Below, piece after piece: positions 16,520 to 24,980 of a stretch of 46,205 bases of DNA (the first letter of the stretch is position 1; the number at the start of each line of letters is the position of its first letter). The stretch is taken from positions 1 through 46,205 of the forward strand of contig CANQBO010000016.1 in NCBI GenBank assembly GCA_947589475.1. The letters run 5' to 3'. The notes under the pieces were generated by a model. It did no database searches. It had not been told where the DNA came from and saw nothing but the letters and a program-made list of their open reading frames with translations. Position numbers and translations under genes: made by a program. The stretch comes from an uncultured Clostridia bacterium (lineage in GTDB: Bacteria > Bacillota > Clostridia > Christensenellales > CAG-917).

Positions 16520-17034
16520 TTTTGATCCTTATCCTCGCTGTCCACGGTTTCCGCGAGCCTGTGCTTTATAAGTTCCGTCATATACTCGTCCGGCGCGAAA
16601 AGCAATCTGCGGACCTCTTCGCCGACCTTGAAATTCAGTTCATAAACGCCCATATCGCTCACATTTTTGCAACATACTATGTCGTCGTCCTCGCTGAGGC
16701 TCTCGAGAGGCGCAAAACTTATCACGTCCTTAAAAAGCACGCCGAGCACTCTGCGCGTGCGGTTTACTACGTCCTTTTTTGCGATGACGAGCCGCGTATC
16801 GGAGTAGCTGTAGATGTATTCCCTCGCAACAAGATTATAGCGGTGTATCTGCACAATGCCTATGAGCAAAAAAGCGCCGAACCCGAACATAAGATACCAA
16901 TTTAAAAATGCCGCAAGGACGATAAATCCCAGCGAAATCAAAATCGCCGCGATGCCTATCCATTGCGTCCTCTTTGCTTTGCCGTCCACAACGACGTCAA
17001 CAGTTTGAGTATATTGTCCCGTCATAGCTTCCAT
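16516..17034 (-). CDS. Small membrane protein of unknown function
   Basis: A 172-aa protein with a ~22-residue cytoplasmic lead, two adjacent membrane helices (about 25-64: WIGIAAILISLGFIVLAAFL and a second GFGAFLLIGIV segment) and a ~105-residue soluble C-terminal part rich in beta-strand patterns (EYIYSYSDTRLVIAKKDVV), ending in a charged tail. The shape resembles small Clostridial membrane proteins with a PH-like cytoplasmic domain, but I cannot name a family with certainty. It sits 25 bp after mutS2 and overlaps nifS by 4 bp, so it is co-transcribed with them. Confidence 0.75.
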   Translation of the reverse strand: MEAMTGQYTQTVDVVVDGKAKRTQWIGIAAILISLGFIVLAAFLNWYLMFGFGAFLLIGIVQIHRYNLVAREYIYSYSDTRLVIAKKDVVNRTRRVLGVLFKDVISFAPLESLSEDDDIVCCKNVSDMGVYELNFKVGEEVRRLLFAPDEYMTELIKHRLAETVDSEDKDQK

Positions 17035-17059
17035 TGCTCGAAAAATATTGCTTCCGCGC

Positions 17060-19123
17060 TCAATTTTTGCTCTTTACTTTGTAATAATCGCCTTTTTTAA
17101 CCTTTACGGATATTTTCCCGAGGGCGACCATAGCCTCCCCGCGCGAGTTGACGGACACAAGTCTGCCGCGTTTTGCAAGCGACTTTATCCATACTTCATC
17201 GCCGTCCTCAAGCGGCGACGGGTCGGGCGTATCCTCGATGACGGCTTCCTCGTCATACGCCGCGGACATAGTCTCGAGTTTACGCTTTATCGCCCTCGCC
17301 TCGAAAAGATCCGCCTCGGTGATCTCGGGTTCGGGCTTTAAGAGGATCTCCTTTATTTGGTCGATGAGTTCCTCCGCTTCCTCCACGCTGTCTTCTATGA
17401 GACGTTTTGTTTCCTTGCGAATGCTCTCGTCCAACTTCTCGCGCTTTTCCTCGACGATCTTCTTTTGTTTTTCCGCCTCTTGAAGCGCTTTTGCCGCGTC
17501 CTCTCTGTCCCTGGAGGCTTCGTTTACAAGCGCGGCGGCGCGCTGTCTTGTCTGTTCCGCCGCGGAAAGCACGCTGTCGAACTGTCTCTTTTCCACGGAA
17601 ATTTTGCTGTGCGCGTTTTGAATTATTCCCCTGTCAAGCCCGAGTTTTTCCGCTATGGCAAGCGCGTTGGAACTGCCTATCGCGCCCATGACAAGCTTGA
17701 ATGTCGGAGAAAACGTTTCCGCGTCGAACTCCATTGACGCCGCCACGACGCCCTTTGTCACAAGCGCAAACTCTTTTAGGTCGTTGAAATGCGAAGTGAT
17801 CAGCGACTTTGTGCCCTTTGACAGCAGATATTCCGCAATGCTCACCGCGAGCGCCGCGCCTTCGCCGGGGTCGGTGCCCGCGCCCAATTCGTCAAACAAT
17901 ACGAGAGATCTGTCCGTGATGACGTCCAAGATCCCTATGGTATTTTTGATGTGCGCGGAAAATGTGGACAGACTCTGCTCTATGCTCTGCTCGTCGCCGA
18001 TGTCGCTGTACACTCCGTCGAATATGGAAATATCCGCGCCCTTCGCGGGCAGATATAGTCCGCTCATCGCCATAAGCACAAAGAGTCCCGCAAGCTTCAG
18101 AGTGACAGTCTTGCCGCCCGTGTTCGGTCCCGTGATGAGTAACATTTTCTCATCTTTGGCAAGTTTCAAAGACACGGGCACGACTTTATCCTTGTCTATG
18201 AGAGGATGTCGTCCCGCGCGAATGTCCAATATGCCGACATCGTTGAGGGAGGGTCGCACCGCCTTGTATTCCCGCGCAAGCTCCGCCTTTGCAAAGATGA
18301 GATCCATATCCACGACGACGCCGTAGCTGTCCCTCATCTCGTCCGCGCTTGCCGCGATATATGCGGAAAAGTTGCGCAAAATGCGCTCGATCTCCGCTTG
18401 CTCGTTCATAAGTTCGACTTTCAACTCATTGTTCATCTCCACTACTTGCATCGGCTCCACAAAAAGCGTCGACCCCGAAGCGGATTGATCGTGTACCAGC
18501 CCGGGGATTGTGCCCTTGAAGTCGCTCTTGAGCGGAATGACATATCTGTCGCCGCGCACTGTCACGATGTTGTCCTGAAGATATTTGCTGTAGGTGGGCG
18601 ATGTGATGAAAAGTTGCAGTTTTGTGCGTATGTTGTCGTTGATCTTGCGGATGCGCGCGCGGATAGCCTTGAGTTCGGGCGTGACGTTGTCCGCGACTTC
18701 CGTCTCTGATATGAATGCGTCGTAGATGCTCTTCTCAAGCCTCTCGTTTTCATAAAGCACGCTTGCCATAGCGGACAAAATGGGAACTTCTTTTGCGGAG
18801 AGTATGCTCTTTTTCAGTCTGCGCGAGACTCTCAGCGCGCGTCCCACCTTCATTATCTCGCCTATGGACAGCACGGAGCCTTTTTTTGCCTTGACAAGGC
18901 TGTCGCTTATGTTTTCTATAGCAAACGAGGGGCTTAAGGAATACTCAAAAAGCACCCTATCCGCCTCGGAAGTCTCGTCAAGAGCATGCTCCGCCTCCGC
19001 GAGCGTGACAAACGGGACAAGTCCCCTTGCCTTTGCCTTGCCGCCCTCGGATTGAGCCTGTATAGCAAGCTCCTCGAGTATTTTGGGATATTCGAGCGTA
19101 TTCAGACTCTTCCCGTCAAACAT
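17060..19123 (-). CDS. mutS2: MutS2-family ATPase lacking the Smr domain
   Basis: A 687-aa MutS2. Core and clamp region 1-320 (no mismatch-binding domain I), Walker A GPNTGGKTV (332-340), ST loop QSLSTFSAH, Walker B LVLFDELGAGTDP (407-419), a long charged coiled coil (about 515-600) and a KOW-like beta domain (about 638-685). Usual MutS2 proteins are ~780-790 aa and end in a ~75-aa Smr domain; this one stops straight after the KOW-like domain, and the next gene starts 25 bp on, so the domain is truly absent here. In Bacillus MutS2 acts on collided ribosomes. GGGAGG lies six bases before the start. Confidence 0.92.
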   Translation of the reverse strand: MFDGKSLNTLEYPKILEELAIQAQSEGGKAKARGLVPFVTLAEAEHALDETSEADRVLFEYSLSPSFAIENISDSLVKAKKGSVLSIGEIMKVGRALRVSRRLKKSILSAKEVPILSAMASVLYENERLEKSIYDAFISETEVADNVTPELKAIRARIRKINDNIRTKLQLFITSPTYSKYLQDNIVTVRGDRYVIPLKSDFKGTIPGLVHDQSASGSTLFVEPMQVVEMNNELKVELMNEQAEIERILRNFSAYIAASADEMRDSYGVVVDMDLIFAKAELAREYKAVRPSLNDVGILDIRAGRHPLIDKDKVVPVSLKLAKDEKMLLITGPNTGGKTVTLKLAGLFVLMAMSGLYLPAKGADISIFDGVYSDIGDEQSIEQSLSTFSAHIKNTIGILDVITDRSLVLFDELGAGTDPGEGAALAVSIAEYLLSKGTKSLITSHFNDLKEFALVTKGVVAASMEFDAETFSPTFKLVMGAIGSSNALAIAEKLGLDRGIIQNAHSKISVEKRQFDSVLSAAEQTRQRAAALVNEASRDREDAAKALQEAEKQKKIVEEKREKLDESIRKETKRLIEDSVEEAEELIDQIKEILLKPEPEITEADLFEARAIKRKLETMSAAYDEEAVIEDTPDPSPLEDGDEVWIKSLAKRGRLVSVNSRGEAMVALGKISVKVKKGDYYKVKSKN

Positions 19124-19158
19124 TCAAGCCTCCCAAAAATATCCGCATACATTAGGTA

Positions 19159-21591
19159 TCATCTTATCTTTGCGCCGACTTTACGCTTCAAAGCGGACAG
19201 TATCTTGTCCATGGAAGCGTTTATTTCCGCGTCCGTAAGCGTGCGAGTCAGATTTGCAAAGTAGAACCTGAGCGCGACGCTCTTTTTGCCCTCGCCGATT
19301 GCCTCGCTCCTGTAGGTGTCGAAAACTTTGAAGCCTACAAGGTCCGCCGCTTTAGCGCTCGCCGCCGCTTTCAGCATATCGGAGGCAAAAACTTCCTCGT
19401 CCACGACGACGGCAAGGTCGCGCTCGACGACCGGGAAGCGCGTGAAAGGCGCAAAAGAATGATGTTTGAGGGCGTCCTCTCCCGCTATTTTGTCAATAAA
19501 CAACTCCGCGACATACAGTCTGAAGTTGTCCACTCCGTAGTCCGCCGCGACGTCTGGATGCACCTCGCCGAGATATCCCGCCTTTTCGCCGCCTATAATG
19601 ACGTCCGCGCCCCGCCCGGGATGCAGGAAAGGCTCGGATGAGCGCACGTACTCCGCGTTTGAAACGTTCAATGCCTCAAGCAAATTTTCCACCGCGCCTT
19701 TAAGTTTGAAGTAGTCCGCGCCTTCTCCGTATATTCCTATGCACACCTTCTCCCTTTCGTCGGGAAGCTCGCTAAGCGGCAGAGATTTTGGAAGATACAC
19801 CCTCGCGACCTCGAAAAGTTCCGCATGTGAAACGAAGTGCGTGACGTTGTACGCAAGCGTTTCGAGCATGCTGTGCGTGAGCGTAGTGCGCATGACGCTT
19901 AGCGCCTCGCCTATGGGATTTACAAGTTTTATCGTCTTTACGCGAGCGTCGTCATCGGGCAATCTGAGTTTTGTCTTGAATGTAGGCGATGTAAAGGAGT
20001 ATGTGACGGCTTCCCTCAGCCCGCTTGCGCAAAGCACGTCTTTGACGAGATCCACGACGCGTATGGAATCGGGCTTGCCGCCCTCGGTGAGAGAGGCGTA
20101 CTCGAAGAGCGTCGGCTTGATGTGACGGTAGCCGTACACCCTTATGAACTCCTCCGCTATGTCGTTTACGCCGACTATATCCTCTCTGTCCTCGCCTACG
20201 TGCGCGACGAGGCGCCCGTCAGCCTCGCTTACGCTTATTCCCAGCCTTGCGAGTATGGAAATGAGCGTCGCTTTGGGCACGTTACACCCCAAAATTTCCT
20301 TTAGTTTTTTAAGCGTAAACGGAATTTCGCGCTCCTTTTGATATTGAATTTTTACGTCGTACGAGCCATCGAGTATGTCGCCCGCGCCGCTTTCGTATAT
20401 CATAGTGAGAGCGCGCTCCAGCCCCAGCTGTTGAGAGGCAAAATCTATCCCCTTTTCAAAGCGCGTAGAGCTGTCGCTGCGCAAATTTAGCGTCCTCGAA
20501 GTGCGACGGATATTGTCGCGCGCAAACTTCGCCGCCTCGAAGATTATCTCATGCGTGTCATCCTTAATTCCGCTGTCCTTGCCGCCCATTATTCCCGCGA
20601 TCGCCACGGGTCTGACTTCGTCGCAAATGACGAGCATATATTTATTGAGTTTGTTCTGCTTGCCGTCGAGGGATACGCATATCTCGCCGTCCGTCGCGTT
20701 GCGCACGACAATTTTCGACCCTTCGAGGTCGCGACTGTCGAATGCGTGCATAGGCTGACCTATCTCGGTGAGCACATAGTTTGTGATGTCCACGATGTTG
20801 TTTATGGGACGTATTCCCACTGCGCGCAGACGGGAGCGGATGAGCTTTGACGAGGGCTGTATGCGTATATTTTTGACGCCTGCCGCCATATAGCGCGGGC
20901 AAAGTTCGGGATTTTGCACCTCTACGCCCTTCAGTAGGTCGCTTATCTTTGTCCCGCTGAAGCCGTAAATATTCTGTTTGTCGGAGGGCGCGGGTTCGAA
21001 ATTTATGTGCGGCTCGCGACAACTTGTGCCGAGAGCGACCGCAACTTCCTTTGAAAGCTTGTATATGCTGTTGCAATCGGGACGATTTGCGGTGACGGCG
21101 ACGTCAAGTATGACGTCGTCAAAGCCGAGCGCGTCAAGCGCGTTTATGCCGAGGGGCGTACCTTCCTCAAAGCGCAAGATGTCGCCCTGCTTTTGCCCTT
21201 CCGCCTCGTCCGCCGAAAGTCCTACTTCCTCAAGTCCGCACAGCATGCCTTCGCTTGTCACGCCGCGAAGCTCTCCGCGTTTTATCTCGTGCCCGTCCGC
21301 AAGTTTTGCTCCGTCAAGAGCGACGGCGATGGTCTCGCCGCCCTCGACTGGGACGTTGGTGACGACCTGTATCTCGCCCGAGCCTATGTCTATCTTCGTA
21401 ACGCGCAAGCGGTCCGCATTTGGGTGTTTTTCCACATGAATTATCTTGCCGACGACGACGTTTGTCGCGCGCCTGTTTTGATATATTATGTCCTCCACTT
21501 CAAAGCCTATCGCAACGAGTTTTTTCGCAAGCTTTTCCGCGGAGACGTTGATGTCGACGTAATCTTTTAACCATGAGATGGGAGCTAACAT
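19159..21591 (-). CDS. pheT: Phenylalanine-tRNA ligase beta subunit
   Basis: An 810-aa PheT with the complete domain order: N-terminal MLAPISWLKDYVDI, the EMAP/tRNA-binding domain (about 40-150: VVVGKIIHVEKHPNADRL), B3/B4 editing region, B5 domain, catalytic-like core and a C-terminal FDX-ACB domain (HHSFAPFTRFPVVERDLAVV onward) that contacts the anticodon. It forms the alpha2beta2 synthetase with PheS. It starts 11 bp after pheS with GAGGAGG upstream, and mutS2 follows 35 bp on. Confidence 0.97.
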   Translation of the reverse strand: MLAPISWLKDYVDINVSAEKLAKKLVAIGFEVEDIIYQNRRATNVVVGKIIHVEKHPNADRLRVTKIDIGSGEIQVVTNVPVEGGETIAVALDGAKLADGHEIKRGELRGVTSEGMLCGLEEVGLSADEAEGQKQGDILRFEEGTPLGINALDALGFDDVILDVAVTANRPDCNSIYKLSKEVAVALGTSCREPHINFEPAPSDKQNIYGFSGTKISDLLKGVEVQNPELCPRYMAAGVKNIRIQPSSKLIRSRLRAVGIRPINNIVDITNYVLTEIGQPMHAFDSRDLEGSKIVVRNATDGEICVSLDGKQNKLNKYMLVICDEVRPVAIAGIMGGKDSGIKDDTHEIIFEAAKFARDNIRRTSRTLNLRSDSSTRFEKGIDFASQQLGLERALTMIYESGAGDILDGSYDVKIQYQKEREIPFTLKKLKEILGCNVPKATLISILARLGISVSEADGRLVAHVGEDREDIVGVNDIAEEFIRVYGYRHIKPTLFEYASLTEGGKPDSIRVVDLVKDVLCASGLREAVTYSFTSPTFKTKLRLPDDDARVKTIKLVNPIGEALSVMRTTLTHSMLETLAYNVTHFVSHAELFEVARVYLPKSLPLSELPDEREKVCIGIYGEGADYFKLKGAVENLLEALNVSNAEYVRSSEPFLHPGRGADVIIGGEKAGYLGEVHPDVAADYGVDNFRLYVAELFIDKIAGEDALKHHSFAPFTRFPVVERDLAVVVDEEVFASDMLKAAASAKAADLVGFKVFDTYRSEAIGEGKKSVALRFYFANLTRTLTDAEINASMDKILSALKRKVGAKIR

Positions 21592-21602
21592 ATTCTGCCT
21601 CC

Positions 21603-22628
21603 TCAGTTGAATTGCGCAAGGAAGCGCATATCGTTTTCATACAGCAATTTGATGTTGGGGATGCCGTATTTTATCATCGCGATGCGGTCTATGCCGAAAC
21701 CGAACGCGAAACCGCTGAACAACTTGCTGTCAATGCCGCACATATCGAGGACGGCGGGATTGACTATGCCCGCGCCGAGTATTTCGACCCAGCCCGTGCC
21801 CTTGCACACTCTGCAACCCTTGCCGTGGCACATGGAGCACGTCACGTCCACCTCGACGGAAGGCTCCGTAAACGGGAAATACGAGGGGCGCAGACGTATC
21901 TTCGTATCTTCCGAGAATATCTTTTTCGCAAACGTAGTGAGACAGCCTTGCAGATCGCCCATAGTGATATGTTTGTCCACCGCCAGCCCCTCGAATTGAT
22001 TGAAAATGGGACTGTGCGATGCGTCGTCATCGCTCCTGTACACCTTGCCCGGAATGACGACGCGTATGGGTGGTCGGCTGACCGTCATGATGCGCGCCTG
22101 CATAGCGGACGTCTGCGTGCGCAGAACGAAATTTTCGTTGACGTAAAAAGTGTCTTGCATATCGCGCGAGGGGTGGTCTTTGGGGATATTCAACAGTTGG
22201 AAATTGTAAAGATCGCTCTCTATTTCGGGACCTTCGGCAACTTTGAAGCCCATTCCCGCAAATATATCTACAAGCTCCCGCCTTATCTTCGTCAGCGGAT
22301 GCAAGGAGCCCGGTTTGTGCCCCGTAGAATCGAGCGTGATGTCGATGTATTCCGCTTTGAGGCGCGCGGATTTTTCCTGCGCTACGAGTTCCGCGCCCTT
22401 GGCGTCGAGAGCGCTTTCCACCTCGCCTCTGACCTCGTTCACAAGTTTGCCGAGCGCGGGACGATCTTCCTTAGGGACATTGGCCATATCGCGCATGATG
22501 AGAGAAATTTCCCCGCTTTTGCCGAGATACTTCACTCTGACGGCGGCAATATCCGCGGATGTGCGGGCGTCAGAGATACACTCGAGCGCGGCGCATTTGA
22601 TGCTGTCAAGCTTTTCTTTCATTGTCAA
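21603..22628 (-). CDS. pheS: Phenylalanine-tRNA ligase alpha subunit
   Basis: A 341-aa PheS: N-terminal coiled-coil tRNA-binding arm (1-85), then the class II catalytic domain with HPLTKIRRELVDIFAGMGF, the aminoacylation motifs around RTQTSAMQARIM and FEGLAVDK, SYFPFTEPSVEVDV, and GFAFGFGIDRIAMIKYG (motif 3 with its arginine). It activates phenylalanine and charges tRNA-Phe together with PheT. TTAGGAG lies just before the start at 22628. It is the first gene of the pheS-thiI unit and has a strong promoter 80 bp upstream. Confidence 0.97.
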   Translation of the reverse strand: MTMKEKLDSIKCAALECISDARTSADIAAVRVKYLGKSGEISLIMRDMANVPKEDRPALGKLVNEVRGEVESALDAKGAELVAQEKSARLKAEYIDITLDSTGHKPGSLHPLTKIRRELVDIFAGMGFKVAEGPEIESDLYNFQLLNIPKDHPSRDMQDTFYVNENFVLRTQTSAMQARIMTVSRPPIRVVIPGKVYRSDDDASHSPIFNQFEGLAVDKHITMGDLQGCLTTFAKKIFSEDTKIRLRPSYFPFTEPSVEVDVTCSMCHGKGCRVCKGTGWVEILGAGIVNPAVLDMCGIDSKLFSGFAFGFGIDRIAMIKYGIPNIKLLYENDMRFLAQFN

Positions 22629-22701
22629 CTCCTAACCCTGCAAAAATAAATTTTCTGCGGGGGCGTAAAGCGCGCGCACATATGCGTATACGCGCAATAA
22701 T
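22629..22701 (-). promoter_or_regulatory. Structured pheS leader without a T-box
   Basis: The ~73-nt leader predicted from the promoter contains a GC-rich segment (GCGCGTATACGC followed by GTGCGCGCGC) and a second stem formed by CCCGCAGAAAA and TTTTTGCAGGG (one bulge, one G-U) that ends just before the Shine-Dalgarno sequence. I see no T-box antiterminator sequence (AGGGTGGNACCGCG) or terminator. Control by leader structure is possible but unproven. Confidence 0.4.
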
Positions 22702-22708
22702 TACAAAA

Positions 22709-22737
22709 ATGATAACATTGTGAAGCAAATATGTCAA
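22709..22737 (-). promoter_or_regulatory. Strong promoter of the pheS operon
   Basis: Minus strand: TTGACA (22737-22732), 17-bp spacer, TATCAT (22714-22709). A near-consensus housekeeping promoter in the 240-bp gap between pheS and the upstream 454-aa gene. The remainder of that gap (22738-22868) shows no gene. Confidence 0.8.
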
Positions 22738-22868
22738 GAAAATTGCGACGACAGCAAAAATATCGGCACATCGGCAGGAGAGACAAAGCGTCGATGAGCA
22801 TACGTCACATTTGTCGATCTTTCGCTCGAAATGTTGCCGGATATCGAAAGCGTCCAAACGGCGGCGAG

Positions 22869-24233
22869 TCAATCGGGCAATATGAGCGTTATGTCAAGAG
22901 GACGCTCTCCCAAAGGGATGCAGTCTACGCCGTTTATGCGCGTGTCCCCGATGTACATCGCCCTCTCGTCGCCCCGCTTGAGATGTATGGCGTGACGAGT
23001 GCCACCGTATTCGAATTCAACGTCCGCACAGGTCACTCCCAAGGGCAGTTTAGGGGAAAGTTTCAACATTCCGTCCTTTGCGGAAATTCCGAAATTTACG
23101 TTTTTAAACTTGTAAATAGGCTCAAACCTATTCTCAAATTCCCGATTTTTTATAATACTTTTATATTTTCTACCTGCATTTTTCGGTTGAAAATACAAAT
23201 CCATGAAGTATCGCGAGCCGAGCGCCGCGCCCAACATGGAAATGTCGCGCTTTTGAGTCACGAAACACGCCGCCCTGCCAAACAGCTTGACTCGCATGAC
23301 GGACATATGTCCCGAGGACGCGCTCAACATATATCTGTCCACCTGTACGGCGCTCAAAAACTCGTCGAGGTTTTCCTTGTCGCTTATTTTTGAAGCCGAC
23401 GAGAGGAAGTTGCGCTTCGTGCCCGCGTCCGAGGAGGAAAATATCTCGTACTTATCATATATCTCAAGCGGCGAGTAGAATGATGAAAAGTCGATGCGCT
23501 CCACCGTCTCAAGCGCGCTCATAATGACTTCCGTCTGCCTTCCGCATTCTTCTCTAAACTCCTCAAGCGTAGTTTGATAGATGTCCGCCCTATAGCCCGC
23601 CGCATTCGCGCACAAGCTCAAAAAAAGCTTAGATTTTTTCGGATCCGCATACTTTTTTCCTCTCTTGCCCCGCGAGCGCACATATTTTTTTGCGATGTCC
23701 TGAAATTTTGCGACAGTATACAGTTTTTGATACAGAGAGGCGAGTTGCTCCGCAAGCGCGTATTTGAACGCCCAGCAAAGCGCCTCCGTCTCCGCAAACG
23801 TGAGGGTGCGCCACTCGTTTTGAGCCTCGAGGACGACGCGTATCCTATGCTGATCCGCCCTGCCGCCGCTCATCTCGAGGCAGAACTTTGCAAGACGCAC
23901 GCACCTCGGCAGACCGTCTACGGACGGGAGCGCGCCCAGCCCTTGCGTCGCGCACATTTTTTTGAGCGTCTCTTTTGTGAGGATGAGACAGTCGAATTGA
24001 CCGCCGTAGCGCCTCGAGGATAACTTTGACGCCGAGCGCTTGATGTCGGACGCAAACGACGGCACCTCGGCGCACTTTTTGGGTAGCGGCATTGCGCGCA
24101 CAAACTCCTTTGCCCTCGCTTCAAACTCTGCGTCGCTTAAATTTTTGCAATAGACAGGCTTCACGCGACGTCTCAACAGCATGTACAATATCATGAAGAT
24201 CGCCACGGCGCCTATGCTCACAGCGTATGCCAT
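22869..24233 (-). CDS. Membrane-anchored protein of unknown function (454 aa)
   Basis: One N-terminal membrane helix (about 3-20), then Arg-rich RRR and a ~430-residue cytoplasmic part. Residues 240-300 (MSALETVERIDFSSF, then IYDKYEIFSSSDAGTKRNFL and ISDKENLDEF) resemble, in spacing and pattern, a region of cyclic beta-1,2-glucan synthase-like (NdvB) proteins between their membrane and glucanotransferase parts; the glycosyltransferase and GH94 domains are not present. The last ~70 residues look like a small beta domain. I could not assign a function. It is divergent from the RNase P RNA gene and sits upstream of pheS. No Shine-Dalgarno precedes the ATG. Confidence 0.75.
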   Translation of the reverse strand: MAYAVSIGAVAIFMILYMLLRRRVKPVYCKNLSDAEFEARAKEFVRAMPLPKKCAEVPSFASDIKRSASKLSSRRYGGQFDCLILTKETLKKMCATQGLGALPSVDGLPRCVRLAKFCLEMSGGRADQHRIRVVLEAQNEWRTLTFAETEALCWAFKYALAEQLASLYQKLYTVAKFQDIAKKYVRSRGKRGKKYADPKKSKLFLSLCANAAGYRADIYQTTLEEFREECGRQTEVIMSALETVERIDFSSFYSPLEIYDKYEIFSSSDAGTKRNFLSSASKISDKENLDEFLSAVQVDRYMLSASSGHMSVMRVKLFGRAACFVTQKRDISMLGAALGSRYFMDLYFQPKNAGRKYKSIIKNREFENRFEPIYKFKNVNFGISAKDGMLKLSPKLPLGVTCADVEFEYGGTRHAIHLKRGDERAMYIGDTRINGVDCIPLGERPLDITLILPD

Positions 24234-24286
24234 AACGAAAATATTGACATTTTAAAACGCTTTTAGCCCTCAACTTAAAAATACGC

Positions 24287-24316
24287 TTGCAAAATCGCGG
24301 CATTTATATGTATAAT
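24287..24316 (+). promoter_or_regulatory. Promoter of the RNase P RNA gene
   Basis: TTGCAA (24287-24292), 18-bp spacer, perfect TATAAT (24311-24316), placing the start of transcription at about 24323-24324, exactly where the RNA's first helix begins. Confidence 0.8.
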
Positions 24317-24323
24317 AACATTG

Positions 24324-24652
24324 CGAGCTAGCCGGGTTGCCGCATGAAATATTTGAGGAAAGTCCGAGCATCAATGGGCAAGAGTGCAAGCTAACTACTT
24401 GTGAAGGCGACTTCAAGGACAGTGCAACAGAAAAATACCGCCCAAAAGGTTTCCCCTTTCGGGTAAGGATGGAAAGGCGAGGTAAGAGCTCACCCGCAAA
24501 TTGGCGACAAGGCGCGATGTAAACCCCACTCGATGCAAGATCGGGAGCATTTATGCAGCCCTAGCGCTCCCCACATCGCTTGAGCGATATAGCGATATAC
24601 CGCCTAGATAGATGGCAACCGAACACAGAACTCGGCTTACAGACTAACTCGT
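24324..24652 (+). ncRNA. rnpB: RNase P RNA, class A
   Basis: The catalytic RNA that matures tRNA 5' ends. Universal core pieces are present in order: GAGGAAAGTCCGAGCA (5' strand of P4 region), AGTGCAACAGAAAAATACCGCC, GGTAAGAGCTCACC, GTAAACCCCAC, CCTAGATAGATGGCAACC and the 3' signature ACAGAACTCGGCTTAC. The ends pair as P1 (CGAGcTAG with CTAaCTCG, one mismatch). Length ~329 nt and the AGTGCAACAGAAA/GGATGGAAAGG region suit class A rather than the Bacillus class B. Its own promoter and terminator flank it. Confidence 0.96.
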
Positions 24653-24758
24653 GCTTATGAAAAACTACGGCGCAAGAGCCGTAGTTTTTCATTTTGTCAC
24701 CGTAATAGGACTTAAATCTTATACTTTAATTTCAACATTTCCAAAACACGGTCTGTAA
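24638..24758 (+). repeat. Copy 1 of a direct repeat: rnpB 3' end, terminator and downstream segment
   Basis: Begins at TTACAGACTA in rnpB and runs through the terminator, the CGTAAT...GGACTTAAA stretch and TTTCCAAAACACGGT. The second copy starts 212 bp further on at 24850. The two copies differ at many positions but keep order and spacing. Confidence 0.7.
24658..24695 (+). terminator. Terminator of rnpB (copy 1)
   Basis: A perfect 14-bp stem (24658-24671 with 24678-24691; TGAAAAACTACGGC pairs with GCCGTAGTTTTTCA), a 6-nt GCAAGA loop, then TTTT. It lies six bases after the end of the RNA. Confidence 0.9.
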
Positions 24759-24771
24759 GCCGAGTTCTGTG
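24751..24771 (-). repeat. Inverted exact copy of the rnpB 3' signature
   Basis: 21 bp here are the exact reverse complement of 24624-24644 inside rnpB (CACAGAACTCGGC followed by TTACAGAC), and similarity continues for eight more bases (to about 24779). The two arms enclose the rnpB terminator. Downstream (24772-24849) are a GTTGTACAAC palindrome (24776-24785) and a stem made by CCCTGCAAAAT and ATTTTGTAGGG. Confidence 0.8.
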
Positions 24772-24849
24772 CCCGGTTGTACAACAACGCTGTTCGGGAG
24801 CCGTCATGGGTCCCCTGCAAAATTGCGCAGTGATTTTGTAGGGTATTTA

Positions 24850-24970
24850 TTACAGACTAGCCTCGCAACATGGAAAACGACGGCGCAAGAACCGTCGTTT
24901 TTCATTATATCATCGTAATCGGGCTTAAAACTTATGTTTAGTTTATACATCTCCAAACCACGGTTTGAAT
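24850..24970 (+). repeat. Copy 2 of the rnpB-end/terminator repeat
   Basis: TTACAGACTA (24850-24859), a hairpin-terminator, then CGTAATCGGGCTTAAAA and CTCCAAACCACGGT, parallel to 24638-24758. The upstream part of the RNA is not repeated, so this is a fragment rather than a second RNase P RNA. Confidence 0.7.
24871..24908 (+). terminator. Terminator hairpin, copy 2
   Basis: Stem of about 13 pairs (24871-24883 with 24892-24904), loop CGCAAGAA, then T-rich sequence. Relative to copy 1 the stem CTACGG/CCGTAG has become CGACGG/CCGTCG, a compensated T-A to G-C change. Confidence 0.65.
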
Positions 24971-24980
24971 TCGGCGGCTG

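Noticed and set aside
22629..22868. T-box riboswitch ahead of pheS
   Set aside because: No AGGGTGGNACCGCG-like antiterminator and no terminator stem on the minus strand.
22738..23393. Plus-strand 220-aa frame across the pheS upstream region
   Set aside because: Mostly antisense to the 454-aa gene, Arg-rich shadow composition, no start signals.
24751..24860. A complete second RNase P RNA on the minus strand
   Set aside because: Only the 3' signature matches; the GAGGAAAGTCC core, the AGTGCAACAGAAA segment and the rest of the RNA are missing.
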